Both the position numbers and the translations under genes were made by a program. Of a stretch of 64,000 bases of DNA, positions 24,301 through 36,642 are shown piece by piece. The notes below the pieces were generated by a model. The model was given only the letters and a program-made list of their open reading frames with translations. It did no database searches and was not told the origin of the DNA. Within the stretch, counting starts at the first letter, position 1, and each line of letters opens with the position of its first letter. The stretch is taken from NCBI GenBank assembly GCA_015956445.1, contig WIUZ02000008.1, positions 992,001-1,056,000 of the forward strand. The letters are read 5' to 3'. The stretch comes from Thelephora terrestris. Lineage: Eukaryota; Basidiomycota; Agaricomycetes; Thelephorales; Thelephoraceae.

Positions 24301-26308
24301 GCAGAATGAAGATATTCGTTGTGTTCTTCAGCAGCGGACCACGGAAACCGGATGCAATGTGTCTTTCCGGTCGGCTGGTTATGAAAAACTTGACCTCGGG
24401 GATCCCGGAAACCAACTGTCCCAATACAAGAAGGATGGCGGACTCTGGGTCTTCATCCCTGCACTCGTCAAGCGCATCGATCACAACCACCGTTGAGACC
24501 CTCGCTAAGAGAAGAGGTTCAACAATCAACCTCTGCATCTGCGACAGGAGCGACTCGTGCACAACGTCCGCATTGGATCGGAGGAGGGGAATAAGGGATT
24601 TTCGGAAGGCTGGGTACTTCTGTGCGAGTTGGAATGCCAGTGTGGGAAAGATGAGGTAGAGGTTGCTGCGGTCCTCAATGCCCCTCGAACAGAAGAACGA
24701 TGCACCGAGGCGGCCATCGGCGAAGACCCGTTCTGCAATGGATTGTGCGATGGTCGATTTTCCGGTCCCGGCGAGCCCATTGAGCCAGAATACGGGAGAC
24801 ACGCCCAAATCTCCAGCCCAACGCTCGATCTCGTTCAACACGCTCTCGCGCGTCCCCTTCAGGCAACCGTTCCGATTCCCATGCTGATATCCAGCCCCAT
24901 GAGCCCGGCGGCAGCTATTAAGTATCATCCATTCGTCTGGCAACCTGTCAGCATGGCCGAAGTGAAGGAGAACTTTGTCGGACCTGAATCCTATGACGGC
25001 CAGTCAACTTGTGATACGAGGTCAAACAAGGCGACGGGTGACTCACGATCATTTTCCGGTTCTGCTCGTACATCGCTTCCTGTTGAGCCAGCTAGGCGGT
25101 GCTTCAGCAGTGCATCCTTGTGGTGGCTCAGAGGTCAGGCCAACCTGGTACTCGATGATGGCTTCTCTAACGCTTTCTGCGAGTTCACAGACCGCTTGTG
25201 CGTCCACATCATTTTCCAAGTATCCGACTGCATTTGATCGCTCGGAAATGCGGTGTAACTCTTCCTTGATTCCTTCGAGATTTCTGATATAGACGGGTTT
25301 GGCCCAGAACCCCGATTTCGATGGATGGACACGCACTCTAACAGAACCGTCCTTCGCCTGGTTTCGGGTTCGTCCTCGACACGGCTTCCCCATAGATTGA
25401 GCCTACCCAACCTCGCAAGGGTAAACTTTATCTTTTCCCTTACCCCCGGTGCAGTCTATTGAATTTCAGCGGGCGGCTCGACATTCGTGCGCCTTACTTT
25501 ACCTCGCGTAGTTTCAAATATTCCTCGAAGGAAATCTTCGTTCAATCGACCAAACTGTAAGCACCGATGGTAAGAACGACCGGAGGAATCTCACCGCCAG
25601 CTTTGCGACCCGGTTGTCTATAGACAGCTGTTGCGACAGCTACCCAAAAACGTTAACTCAACCTGCCCTTGATCGGTGGTTATCAGCTGCCCCACCTGGT
25701 AAACAACGATTGCTTGTTGAAGCTGTTCGATGAGCTTTCCGAGTGTTCCTGAATCTTGCGTTTTATCCAGAATACGGGCCAATTTTCCTTTCCCCAATAG
25801 TGCCTGTGATTGTTTCTCGATGTCTTCTAGAGATCTACGGAGGGTTCAGCCGAGTCAGAAAAAACCGACAATGGAGAGGCGATGTGACAAACCGTGTCAA
25901 CTGTTCACGTCGCTCTGTCTCCTCGTGACTGCCGTCAGCGCCAGCCATCACCACGATGCCTTTCAACTTGGTAAGCCATGTAACAAGGTCCCCGAGTTTA
26001 TCTTGGACATCTTTGCTTTCCTAGGGTGGGTGTGTCAGCAATATCAGGGGCGATTCGACGGAATCGTACTTCATGGTGTTTGATGAGCGCAGTAATGCCT
26101 CCTAAGCACGATTTGAGAGGCGGAAAAGCATCGGATGACTCCTTCGCGATGTCCAGCATCATCTTTGTTGCATCGACAAGTCGTTGTTTCTTCGCTGCGG
26201 AAAACCGTGAGCTTCGATGGTGACAGAGTGGCCCGGTCCCGTACATGAGCTTGACCCAACCACTGCCCCACTGGCCGTTGGGCGGAGTTTTTTCAAAAAT
26301 TTAGACAT
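21307..26308 (-). pseudogene. NLR-type STAND receptor 2, apparent single frameshift
   Basis: Same twelve-exon layout as receptor 1 (complement): 21307-22810, 22887-23326, 23384-24990, 25047-25091, 25145-25283, 25337-25455, 25503-25535, 25595-25639, 25696-25834, 25893-26020, 26070-26194, 26245-26308. Domains: helical N-terminus, NACHT (GLAGTGKS, VVIDALDEC, FFITSRPE), WD40-like C-terminus. Exon lengths sum to 4388, one short of a multiple of three. Alignment with copies 1 and 3 places a 1-base loss near 24955, just after the acceptor of the NACHT exon, which leads to a TGA near 24926. No alternative AG acceptor restores the frame. Everything downstream is open, so this is either a very young pseudogene or a sequencing error. 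In-frame start ATG at 26308 (MSKFLKKLRP). Confidence 0.75.
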
Positions 26309-28077
26309 TTTGAGAGCTTTGAGAGTGGTTTGATTAGAAACTGAGTCCGTCCTCGTGGTCGACGGCCGAGTTATGACGACGCACTCCCCCCATGCCACCG
26401 CCACGCCCCAGATACTTTAATGCCGTGATTAAAAGATCTTCGGTCCTCTGACGCAGATTCAAATTGATGCGCTCATCCATGATACTGGGTTCGAGTCAAT
26501 CGGTTAACAACGCGAATATGTATCCTCACAGATTCAGGGGAGGTAAGCGCACATATTTTTCGGGAGCACAAAAACTTCTAGGGTAAAAGTTTACGGTTGC
26601 ACAGACGACTTTGAGTGTGGCAGTTCGGGTGCATGGGTGTGTGACTTGGGGAAATATTACACGGGCGGAGTATACCAAGAAGGCGAAGAAAATGTAGCCT
26701 GTTTGCGAGAGATGAGCACCCGATCCTTGGCTCACCCCGGGCGCGTTGGGAGTGGGGGCGCCTTGCATCCGCTCGAAACTCCGGAGGTCCCTCGCCTTGT
26801 TTCTTTTGAACTAGCCATGAGCTCTGTGGTGTCGTCGAGAGACGTTCTGCGAGCGAAGACGGAGGATGACGGCTAGAGGCTAGTCACTGGATTTCACGGT
26901 GACCTATCCTCAGAGTGCGCCAGTCGTACGTGTGAACACAAGAGGGAACGGGATGATCTAACTCGCCCTGGAGTCTGCCGGTCTTCGCGGCAAACCGGGG
27001 CACCGGTCATGCTCTTCTCCTCTGCTCTGTGTCATCCACGCCACCTCGGGATCCGCTGATCTTGCCATTGGCTGTAACGTTTATGCCATCTTCTCCAAAT
27101 CCCTCATATCCGGGCCATCGTCTTGGATTGCAACTTCATCCTCCACTTCACCTCTTCGCTGCGAAGAAATCCACGTTTGGAGTTGGAGTTTTGGATTGGC
27201 GGTAACCCGTTGACCTTATGTTTTGAGTGTCACAAATCCCAAGGATCACGGCCGTTGGAGTTTGATAAACTCGTCAGGGAGATCAACGATAAGCCGCGCG
27301 TTAACATGTTTCAAATCAAGTGGCGAGTGCTGTGATCTTTTTCCCTTTTGTAGTGTTGACAACACTGAGGCCCGTGCTTGGGGATGTACTGGAGCAGCCT
27401 AACCTTGCCTCGGCTGGAGCTGCGACGTCTGCGGCCGTTCCATCAGTAGACACTTACTCAGCAGGCGAGGATGATGAAGAGGACGCGGAGGACGCGAAGA
27501 AGGACCCGGACGCAAAGTCAACTGGTACTGACAAGACCCATGAACCCCGCGTTCCAGGGTTACCACATTCCTCAAATCTAGAACATTTCAAACGCGCAAT
27601 CACACGTATTGTGCTGTTGTTGTCCATTTGTATTCTGATATTAACGGGGTTGTAATTTATGGAACGCGCTTTCATCTCACTCGTCGGTGAATGGTTATGT
27701 GTGTGGTCTGTCATCGTCTCTGCCACATGTTGACCATCTTTCTGAACTGAGCGGGCTCTGCGCTGCCGGTGCGAGGATGAATAACCTCATCGACCTATGG
27801 TGCGGCTTTGGCAAAGCATGCTACCTCCACGGGCTCTTCACACCAGTGCTCGTTGTCGGATATCCGCCAGAAGTCAATGAGAAAGCCTGGTGTAGTACTG
27901 GTACAAAACTGTGGGCAAATATAATACAAGGGAGGCTCAAGATAAAGTCTGAGGTGAGAAAGTGATACATAGTGAAATAGACGACGGGAAAAAAATCACT
28001 GAGAGTGGAATGGAATTTGATGGGGTGGAGAGGCGGGCGGAGTTCTGGGGAACAGGTCACAGATGAAGGAGGGGTAT
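26309..28077. other. spacer between receptors 2 and 3
   Basis: The first ~750 bp repeat the upstream region of receptor 1, so the duplicated unit extended beyond the gene. Around 27320-27655 a plus-strand open segment without ATG ends in an acidic stretch (EDDEEDAEDAKKDPD) and a hydrophobic C-terminus (IVLLLSICILIL), like a tail-anchored protein end. No convincing start or exon structure was found. The remainder is the 3' flank of receptor 3. Confidence 0.4.
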
Positions 28078-31000
28078 TCATGGCCTGAATTGAATGATGA
28101 TTGGCTCCTCGCGACGACCATCCACCAAGGCCAAAAAGTTTCCCTCCCATACCACATCACCCACAGTCTTCACCTTCCAGTTCGGAGGCAGCCAGAAGAC
28201 TTTCCTGCCCGTGGAATCCTCGATCCATCTGCCCCCCCGCCCAACACAAAACCCATCACGGGACGGAAGCAAGGCAAGCAATGACCACTCATCCTGTAGA
28301 ACATGCTCAGCACGGCCCGCAAAGTGCCCCCCCTCAATTTCCAGTTGCGTGAAATAGTTAGGAGAAAACAAACTGGAATCTTGGAACCAGAAGCACAGTT
28401 TGAACCCACAGAGGGAAAACCTGGCACCGTAGGGCCGGCAGTCCTTTGGTGGCGGGCAGCTACCGATGATTTGCTGGGATTCCACATCATATAAGAAGAA
28501 ATCGTCGGGGATCCATCTGATGCCGACAATCTGGGTGCCATCAATGGAAAATTCAAGGGCATCGACATTCTCTAAGTCTTCCAGGATCCCATAATCAGCG
28601 GGCCCCAACTCCCTCGCGCCACCAATTTCAAGATCCCACCTGGCTAGCCCACTTCTGCCCAACACCAAGATGGTGCTGTCAACAAGCCTTATACATTGAA
28701 TCCCTGGCCCCACGTCGACGGAGTGTTGAGGGGTCCCTGAGATAGCATCGAGGATTGTGATAATGTGGCCCTGTCTCTGTGCCGTTGCGATCCATGTCCC
28801 ATCCGTCGAACTTGTCACCAAATGTTTCCAGACAGGCGACCTGATGCCAGGGTTCGGAGACGTCGAGAGACTAACGCCATTGTCTGGGCACAGCAATTGG
28901 ATCCCGGCTGGGTTCCAAGCTAAAATTGAGGTCGTGGTGGGTGAGAATGAAAACCCCTTGTATTGTAATCGGGGTCGGACGGTGCTCCATAGGATGTAAC
29001 CGGCGGGAGTGTTCTTCCAAATGCTAATGTCACTGCTCAGCATTCCGCAGGCGAAGAGGCGCCCATCGGGAGAGAAAATTCCTGGTGAATCGTGGTAGAG
29101 TGGATCATTGGTTTCGGTGTGTAGCAGTGTATTTGAGTGACGGACATCAAGTATGATGACCTTCGTACGCGTGACGAATGATGCATGGAAGGAAGCCGGA
29201 GAGAAAGAGAATTCTCCGTCATGTCGTGGCACGGGGAACGACTGGACCACGGTGGGCGAGGTGGTTGAGGTTGGTCCAAACTCCCGGATGCTGATTTCTG
29301 GACCGGAGCGTGTGACAAAGTAGAGAGATTCCTCATGGATCCAAGAGGAGCCCAGCTGCCAATCCCGTGGTACCCGTTGATCCTCGTGTGGCACTCTGGT
29401 GCTAAGTGTAACATCCCGAAGAAAGATGTGGATCATCCTGGCAATTACGGCCATTGGATCTATACAGACTCTCCCTAAGGCGACTTGCCGAGCTGTATGG
29501 AACTCCTTGATGATAATACCCGTCTGGATGTCCCAAGCAACGAGCCTGTGACCCATTGGGGGATCGACGCCCGAGGATTGAGAGCCATGTTGCAACATCG
29601 ACCATGTATAATATACAGCGATCATCAGTCGTCCATTGGGCGAAAACGCGAGAGCATCCTGATATGATTCCTCGGAGCCAGGAAGCTCAAGGACGTATGA
29701 CATTTCAAGGGTGCTTGAATCCCGAACTTCGATGTCTCTGCCGGAACTAGTTGCGACGAATTGTCCACATGGTGACCAAGTTGCATTAAATGTAGGAGCT
29801 GTATCCGATTTGATTTCGGCAATTGCCGTGCACCAATCCCATGAGGTAGAGATCCCTGTCACGACCCTCGCCACGGAGGAAATCTGTTGCGTATACAGCT
29901 TTCGGATGATCGACGAAGCTGGGGCCAGCGGGAGTGCCGAGTGGTAGATATGGGGGGAGGATTCGCTGATGACCTCGAAGAACTCCGTCACAAAGCGAAG
30001 GCAATCTTTGGTGGTTTCAAAGAGAGGCTGGAAGTCCTCCGGGACCTTGATCTAGGGGTTGTTCGTCATTGATATCTTGGCTACTCCCGGAACCATAAAT
30101 TCGGACCCACCTCGTTCAACCATTGCATAGTGGCGGTCAACGCACGTGCAGCATCACCAACAACACCGAGAACGCTCAATACCTCCAGCCAAAAGAGGAG
30201 ATTTTCCTCCAGAAAACGACGTAGCGCTGACAACACATCTGGAACCAGGTGCTCCGTGGTGACGAGGTGGTTGTACCATGACCTGCACGCATATACCAGC
30301 GCACCGCCGAGAGTCGTCTCTCCAAGGCTTCGCAAACCCTCCATGTCGGAATTGAGGGAATAGTCGGGGATCGAGAACATGTTCTTCTCCAGCGACCGAT
30401 CCATAAGTCCAAAGCATCGCAGAACAAGCTCGGCGTGTAAGTCGGGGAATATGTAGAAACGTTGGTCACTGCAACGGGATGGATCCGTCATGAAGTCAGG
30501 AAACGACTTGTGGAACGGTCGGGTAGGTTGGTCGATGTCTTCGTCCAGTACCAGCAGCGATTGGACCGACTCGAGGAGGGGTACGACCACATCACATTCA
30601 GCATCGATCAAATCGGAAATCGCGGACGGTGAGAGAGGGTTTGTGACGAGAACCACAGCGCCCAGGACTGAACGGACCAAAACGTCGTCATCAGCATTGT
30701 CCTGGGGAAAGGCGGCGCTTAGAATTGACGCATACAGCGAGTCGAGACTGTTATACACCTTCAACCCGGTCTGTCCTTCGTGAACCGTGATTTCCGGGGA
30801 TGCCATGATCACTTCAAGTCGATCCGAGGGACGTCTGAACCTGTGTTGAAGGAATTTCACCGTCGCAACGGCATACACAAAGAAGCCAGCCGCCCTACGA
30901 CACAGTGAATCCACCTGATCATCTGTCGGCCACCCCCTGCTTGTGCGCCTTTGGTGAGCGAGTTTGGATAACTCGTGTTTGAAAAAGAGCCGGATGTCGT

Positions 31001-33087
31001 TGTCTACCGTGGAACGTTCGACCTGGTGCAGAATGAAGACATCCGCCGCGTTCTTCAGCAGTGGACCACGGAAGCCTGACATGATGTGTGTTTCTGGCCT
31101 GCTGGTTATGAAGAATTTGACCTTGGGAATTTTGGAAACCAACTGCCCCAGTATGAGCAGGATAGCTGACTCTGGGTCTTCATCCTTGCACTCATCGAGC
31201 GCATCGATCACAATCACAGTGGGGACTTTTTCCGAGAGAAGGGGTTCCACAATCAATCTCTGCATCTGGGACAGGAGCGACTCGTGCACGACGTCTGCAT
31301 TGGATCGAAGGAGGGGGATAAGGGAGGATCGGAAGGCTGGATATTTCTGTGCGAGTTGGAATGCCAGTGTGGGAAAGATGAGGTGGAGGTCGTTTCGATC
31401 CTCTACGCCTCTCGAACAGAAGAACGACGCTCCGAGGCGGCCGTCGGCGAGGACCTGTTCTGCAACCGTTTGCGCGATGGCTGATTTCCCCGTCCCAGCG
31501 AGTCCATTGAGCCAAAACACGGGGGATGTGTCCAAACCCCTAGCCCAACGCTCGATCGCTTTCAACACGCTCTCGCGCGTCCCCTTCAAGCAACCGTTCC
31601 TGTCTCCGTGCTGGTACCCAGCGCCGTGGGCGCGACGGCAGCTGTTGAGCACCGCCCACTCGTCTACCGAACCATTAGTGCACGCTAAAAGAAAGCGGAG
31701 GTTCACCGGACCTGAATCCTGCAACGGCCGGTCAGTTACTGAGACCAATCAAAGCCACGAGCGGCTCACAATCATTTTGCGGTTCTGCTCGTACATGGCG
31801 TTCTGTTGGGCGAGCTAGACGGCAATTCAATAGTGCATCCTTGAAGCCACTAGAAGCCAGGACTGACTTGGTACTCCATGAGAGCATCTCTAGCGAGCTC
31901 TACGAGTTTGCAGACCGTTTGTACGTCTGCGTCATCTTCGCGGTATCCAGGTGCGTTCGACCGCTCGTAAATGAGGTACAACTTTCCGTTGATCTCTTCA
32001 AGAGCTCTGAAATAGACGGGTTTGACCTGAAATCCCGATTTAGACACATCGAGACGTACCCCAGTAGGACCACCCTTCGCTTGGATTCGGCTTCGTCCTC
32101 GATATCACTTCCCCCCGGGTTGAATCTACCCAACCTCGCGAGGGTTGACTCTATCTTTTCCTTTACCCCCGGGGCGGTCTAAACAGAATATCAATGGGCG
32201 GCTCGCAACTCGCTCGCGATACTAGTTACCTCGCGTAGTTTCAAAAGATCGTGCAAGGAAATCTTCGTTTGACCAATCAACCGTAAGCTCCGATGGTAAA
32301 AACGATGGAGGAAGACTCACGGCCAACTTCGTAACTTGGTTTTCTATGGATTGTTGTTGCGATACCTATCTCCAAGACGTCAACTTAACCCGATCTCGAC
32401 TGAAGACCACCGGAGGCCCACCTGGTAGACAAGGATCGCTCGACGAAGCAGTTCGATGAGTTTGACGACCGTTCCCGAGTCCTGCGCTTTATCTAGAATC
32501 CTGGTAGCTCTTCCTTTCCCCAATAGTTCCTGTGATTGTTTCTCGATATCTTCCAATGATCTACGGAGAATCAGGCTGGGTCAGAAAGGCGTGACAAAAA
32601 GGATGCGATACAAACCGTGTAAGCTCTTTCAGTCGCTCTGCCTCCTCAGAACTTCCGCCGGCGCTGCCTTTCGTCACGCAGTCTCTCAATTTGATAAGCC
32701 ACGGAAAAAGATCCTCAAGTTTGTCCTGGACATCTTGGCTTTCCTGGGATGGATGCGTCAGCGACATCATGGGGCGATTCGACGGACGCGCACCTCGTAG
32801 TGTTTGACGAGCGCAGTAATGCCTCCCAAACACGATTTGAGAGGTGGGAGAGCATCGGCCGACTCCTTCGCGATGTCTAGCACGATCTTGCTCCCATCGA
32901 TGATTCGTCGTTTCGTCGCTGTGGGAAGGCGTGAGCTTCGACGAAGGGAATAACTCGGTCTCGTACTTGAGCTTGGAGCCATGGACCGCAATTTCTCCCG
33001 AATTTTGGACATTATTGGGTCGAAAGGTGGATTTGAGAAGGGTAGCTCGTCGTTGTCGTTTTCGTCGGAGAGGAGGGCGCCTATCAT
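28078..33087 (-). CDS. NLR-type STAND receptor 3
   Basis: Eleven exons (complement): 28078-30051, 30111-31718, 31770-31814, 31868-32006, 32060-32178, 32230-32262, 32321-32365, 32422-32560, 32616-32743, 32794-32918, 32967-33087. Sum 4476 nt, 1491 aa, in frame. Helical N-terminus (AKESADALPPLKSCLGG), NACHT with GLAGTGKS, VIVIDALDEC and FFITSRPE, then WD40-like blades (WSPCGQFVA, FSPNGRLMI). Unlike copies 1 and 2 there is no intron after the FSPNGRLMI blade; the exon runs straight through, with different residues there (TWSMLQHGSQ). Start ATG at 33087, or ATG 33012 (MSKIREK), which aligns with the other copies. Looks intact; same role as receptor 1. Confidence 0.88.
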
Positions 33088-33948
33088 CACGAGGAGACTT
33101 GGGCGGTGGGCTCAACGTAGATCGCCTCATTTGGATCTGAGGCAGCTGTGGTAGGTTCCAGCCACTTTGCATATCCCGAACGTTTGGCACATCAGATTGG
33201 CCACGCTGGGAGGAGGCTCGAGCTAGGCTGGAATCCAGCCTCAAATTCAGAGCAGATTCGGAGGAGGATGCGACGGGGAGACTGCTGTGGGGGGACGCTT
33301 CTCGAGCGGACCTCGCCCAATTGTTGTTTAAGTCTCCGTGAGGATCCAGGCGTCAGCGCTTCATTCTTTGTGATAGAAGTTTCTACCGTTCCCACAATGG
33401 GTGAAGATGTTGTTCGTTACTTGGGTCGATGTCCGTTGTGGAGGACAGATGTGATGTTGCCTGTTCGTGCACTGGTATAAACGCCGCCAGCTGGCTCTTG
33501 AAAACAGGGTGTGTCCGGACTCTGTCCCCCTTTACTGCACCCTTACCCAAGTTTCTCAAGCAGCCTAACCTCGGGCTGAATGCACGCACAAACCCGACGT
33601 CCACAGCCATGACCTGCCACAAGACGAGATCAATTTTGCAACTGCCGGACGAGGTGATCGTTGGCTCGACTTTTACTCCCCCTTCTCTTCCCCAACCACC
33701 ACAGGCTGCATGCCGAGATGCGCGTCCTGCACAGACGAAGACGAGCGGGAATGTCTGAGTTTGCTCAAGTTGATGGCTCCCAGCTGTTGTAGGTGTTGAC
33801 CCTCACCTCAATAGATGGACCAGAAAAAGGAGCAAGCCCCGAGTGGGTAGTGCGGTGGGAATGAGTGGCTGGAAAACAAGGATAAATCGGTCGTCGACAT
33901 GATGGCGAGGGTCTCTAGGGCGAAGGAAATGATAAGGGGAGTGCGGAG
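33088..33948. other. spacer between receptor 3 and the transposon
   Basis: No supported gene. Short frames on both strands are not accompanied by convincing starts or splice patterns. It contains a 31-bp segment also found at 61599-61629. Confidence 0.4.
33223..33253. repeat. 31-bp segment shared with 61599-61629
   Basis: An exact 31-bp match (CTAGGCTGGAATCCAGCC followed by TCAAATTCAGAGC) to 61599-61629, 28 kb away in the same orientation. It holds the near-palindrome GGCTGGAATCCAGCC. Flanks are unrelated. Probably the edge of a dispersed repeat. Confidence 0.7.
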
Positions 33949-33974
33949 CATCAGCAAAACCGATCGGTCGCTGT
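33949..33974 (+). repeat. left terminal inverted repeat of the transposon
   Basis: 18 bp identical to the reverse complement of 40817-40834, then GT versus CG, then CGCTGT shared. Followed by subterminal motifs. Confidence 0.85.
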
Positions 33975-33985
33975 GAGGCTCTGTG

Positions 33986-34160
33986 GATTCTGTGACGACC
34001 GATCGTCACAGACTTACCCCCCGCTTCCACAGGAAGGTCACAGCACCACAACGACTCGGCTAGATAGGTCCGCGCTGGGATTCTGGGCCAATGTGACGTC
34101 TGTGACTCTGGGTGACGTGTCGGGTGTCAGGTGCTGTGTCGGGTGTCAGGTGCTTTTTCC
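33986..34160 (+). repeat. subterminal repeats of the transposon, left side
   Basis: A palindrome (TGTGACGA..TCGTCACA near 33989-34010), several (G)TCACAG/CTGTGAC copies, and a tandem doublet of GTGTCGGGTGTCAGGTGC around 34118-34152. CACTA-type transposases bind clustered subterminal repeats, and this array has that look. The right end has CCACAGCCGTGACAG only. Confidence 0.6.
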
Positions 34161-34357
34161 AGGGGGGGTGGGATGAGGCGGAACATATCAGGCTCGCACA
34201 TTAATGAAAAAACATTATCTGTATTCAGAGGTGTATATAGAGTACCATAAACGAGTGTGCTATGTTTCAGTAATGTCATTAAAATCAAATGCGGAATGGA
34301 GCAAAACGAGAGGCGAAAAGGCAAGAGTCGTTATCGGCAAATTGGCGGGTGTCATCT

Positions 34358-36515
34358 TCACTGGTCCGCGGGATCGTCCTCATCATCCTCGTCCTCCTCG
34401 TCCTCCTCGTCGTCCTCGGACTCTGGGAGACTTTGAACAAACGAGCTGGTGAATGCAATCAGCCAATGTTCTTCAGCTCGGAAGAAGGGGAGCCGGAAAT
34501 ACCTGTCAGTTGCCCAGGAACTGAGGCGATCGACCACGAGGTCGTCATCTTCATCTTCAATGCAGCGGTCGATCCATCCTCGAGTGTTGCCATAGCCATC
34601 AATGTACTTGGCGCATTCAAATGCCTTCTGGACAAAGTGGCCAGTTTGCCATTCTTCGAGGGCACAGAGATACTGTGGGCGAGAGTTAGAATCTGCTCCC
34701 CTTCTTATCAAATGATGCCACTTACTGCAGTTGCGGCCAACGAAACCATACTGGGAGTGACCGAAGATTTCCATTCCTTGTCCCCAAATGCCTGGCACTT
34801 GAGGGCGCGTTGCCATTTGTCTTCCTCATAGAAGCTCTTACAGAGCTTCTCAAGGATTGGGTGAGCAAGGCGGCTGCCCTGTAAATCCTTCAGTCAACTG
34901 ATGATGAAAGGGAGAAGACGCCTACCTCTAGTGTCGGAGGATTGTTGAGGTATGCAAAGCGGAAAAGGCGATTGGCGACAATGGCGCGAACGTGCCTGGG
35001 ATCATGGGTAGGTTCTGGTGGAGCCTTGGCGTTCTTCTTTTCTGTTCTCGAGGCCATTGAACGGATGTCCGATACGGGCAGGTGGAGCATAGCCTTGTCT
35101 TTATCTGAAGTCAACGGGAAGAGCTCAGTATCCACCCCTACAAGAATCTTCGCGAGCTTCTTCAATTCACTTCGGCAGGTTGAGATCTCGTTCAGTAACT
35201 GTGGCAGTTCCATTCAACACGTTAGCCGACTTGACACCTTGATGATCAAGGTCACTCACGATTAACAGCATATGGTTGTTCCACGAGAATTCTGTTCGGT
35301 AGCACACGTGAGCAATTAAAAATGTCTCTCTGCTAAGTGGACGTACCGGGCTCAAGAACGAGGCCCTCACTGCATAGGGTTGTGTATATTTCATGGAAAC
35401 TCTCAGTGGCCATGACGCGGACGTCATTGGGACCAGGGAAGGGGTTGTAGAGTAAGATTGAAGAGCGGCAGAGGTCCTTGGATTTGATCAGGACTTTCCG
35501 CCATCCGCTTGGGTAACATCCCATGCCCTTCGATTGCTTCGCATTGTCGTCCTGAGACGGCGGAACAGGAGTGGGCTTGACCGGACGCAGTGGAAGAGAG
35601 ACTCCTCTGTACTGAGCGAGAGCCGCGTGAATGAGGTCGATCACCGGGAGCTAGAAATGAATCAATAAATTTTGATGTGCCATAAAGCACAATGCACGAA
35701 CCGTGGTACTTTGGTTCTGAATGGACGTCGATGGATGGCTGCTGTTCGTTGGGGCAGGAACCTCGGTCTCATCGTCGCTTTCGCTGCTTTGATTGCTTCC
35801 GATATCCTGGAGCCCTGAGGTGAAGACGTCATCCATCAGTGAATCGACTACCGGTTCCGGTTTTGGGACCTTGACAGTCGGTTTGGTTAAGCGCGGTGTG
35901 GGGCGTATAGGCGTTGGGGGAGCAGGGGTCGAGATCTATTGAGAAAGGGCGTTAGCAGGGTTGAAGAAGGGAAGGAAGGGTCGTACCGGGCTTGGGATCG
36001 GTCCGGCAGGAACAGGGGTTGTTGCTGACTTGGCCGATTTCTTGGAGGCCTGCGCCTTGTTGCGCTTAGCTTGCGCCTGGGCCGATGCGTTGTCAGCGGC
36101 AATCTAAGCAAATCGAGATAACACTGACCTTTGCTGCCGCCGTCTTGGGCCGTTTCACTTTCTTCGGGTTGGGGGCCTCGACGATCTCAGGACTTGCTGG
36201 GAGTTGGCCGACGACATCGGCGTCGAGAAACGACTTCCGCTTCGTAGCAGACGCCGTGATTTGCTTTGAGACCTTCACCTTCTGTGTGAGTGCGCCCCCT
36301 GTCCCACGGCCAGGCCGGTTGAATTCACGACCTGCGGTTGGCGCCGGCGTAGGTGTTTCTGGCAAGGCAGGAACGACGTTAGCACGCTGAGATACGGGCT
36401 GGGGTACAGGTGGGGGAGGGAGAGAGCCATTCTGAGAAGAAAAGAGTGCGAGGTACTCCAGGAACCCAGCTGGTGGGGGAGGCATGGGGCCGCCAGGGGC
36501 GTCTGGTTGAGCCAT
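34358..36515 (-). CDS. DUF6532-like protein carried by the transposon
   Basis: Eight exons (complement): 34358-34672, 34726-34878, 34926-35198, 35260-35291, 35347-35650, 35702-35935, 35987-36103, 36129-36515; 1815 nt, 604 aa, in frame. The N-terminal ~240 residues are disordered and basic or Pro-rich (MAQPDAPGGPMPPPP; NPKKVKRPKTAAAK), resembling a nuclear targeting region. The C-terminal part, with FFHE-like helices, VRAIVANRLFRFAYLNNPP and CALEEWQTG..F...KYIDGY, resembles the Agaricomycete DUF6532 domain. Very acidic end (ESEDDEEDEEDEDDED). It lies inside the transposon, so it may assist transposition or be a passenger. The intron 36104-36128 would be only 25 bp, yet it is needed to keep the frame. 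DUF assignment from memory, moderate. Confidence 0.65.
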
Positions 36516-36642
36516 AATGAACGAGTACCCTGGTGGGAGAGACCTAGGGTTTGAAAGGAGGGGAATCAAGCTTATATACGGATTGGTGCAACGAACATGA
36601 GGTAGACATGATTCGGCCGGTTACATATTGTAATGTAATACT

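Noticed and set aside
26309-26404. Extended N-terminus of receptor 2 starting at 26404
   Set aside because: That codon is GTG with a stop shortly upstream in frame; ATG 26308 is used instead.
27320-27655. Tail-anchored small protein between receptors 2 and 3
   Set aside because: Begins with GTG, no ATG or supported upstream exon; kept only as a remark.
32561-33244. Long minus-strand frame over the 5' exons of receptor 3
   Set aside because: It only matches the receptor family in its last part; the exon model with short introns explains the family similarity in the correct frames.
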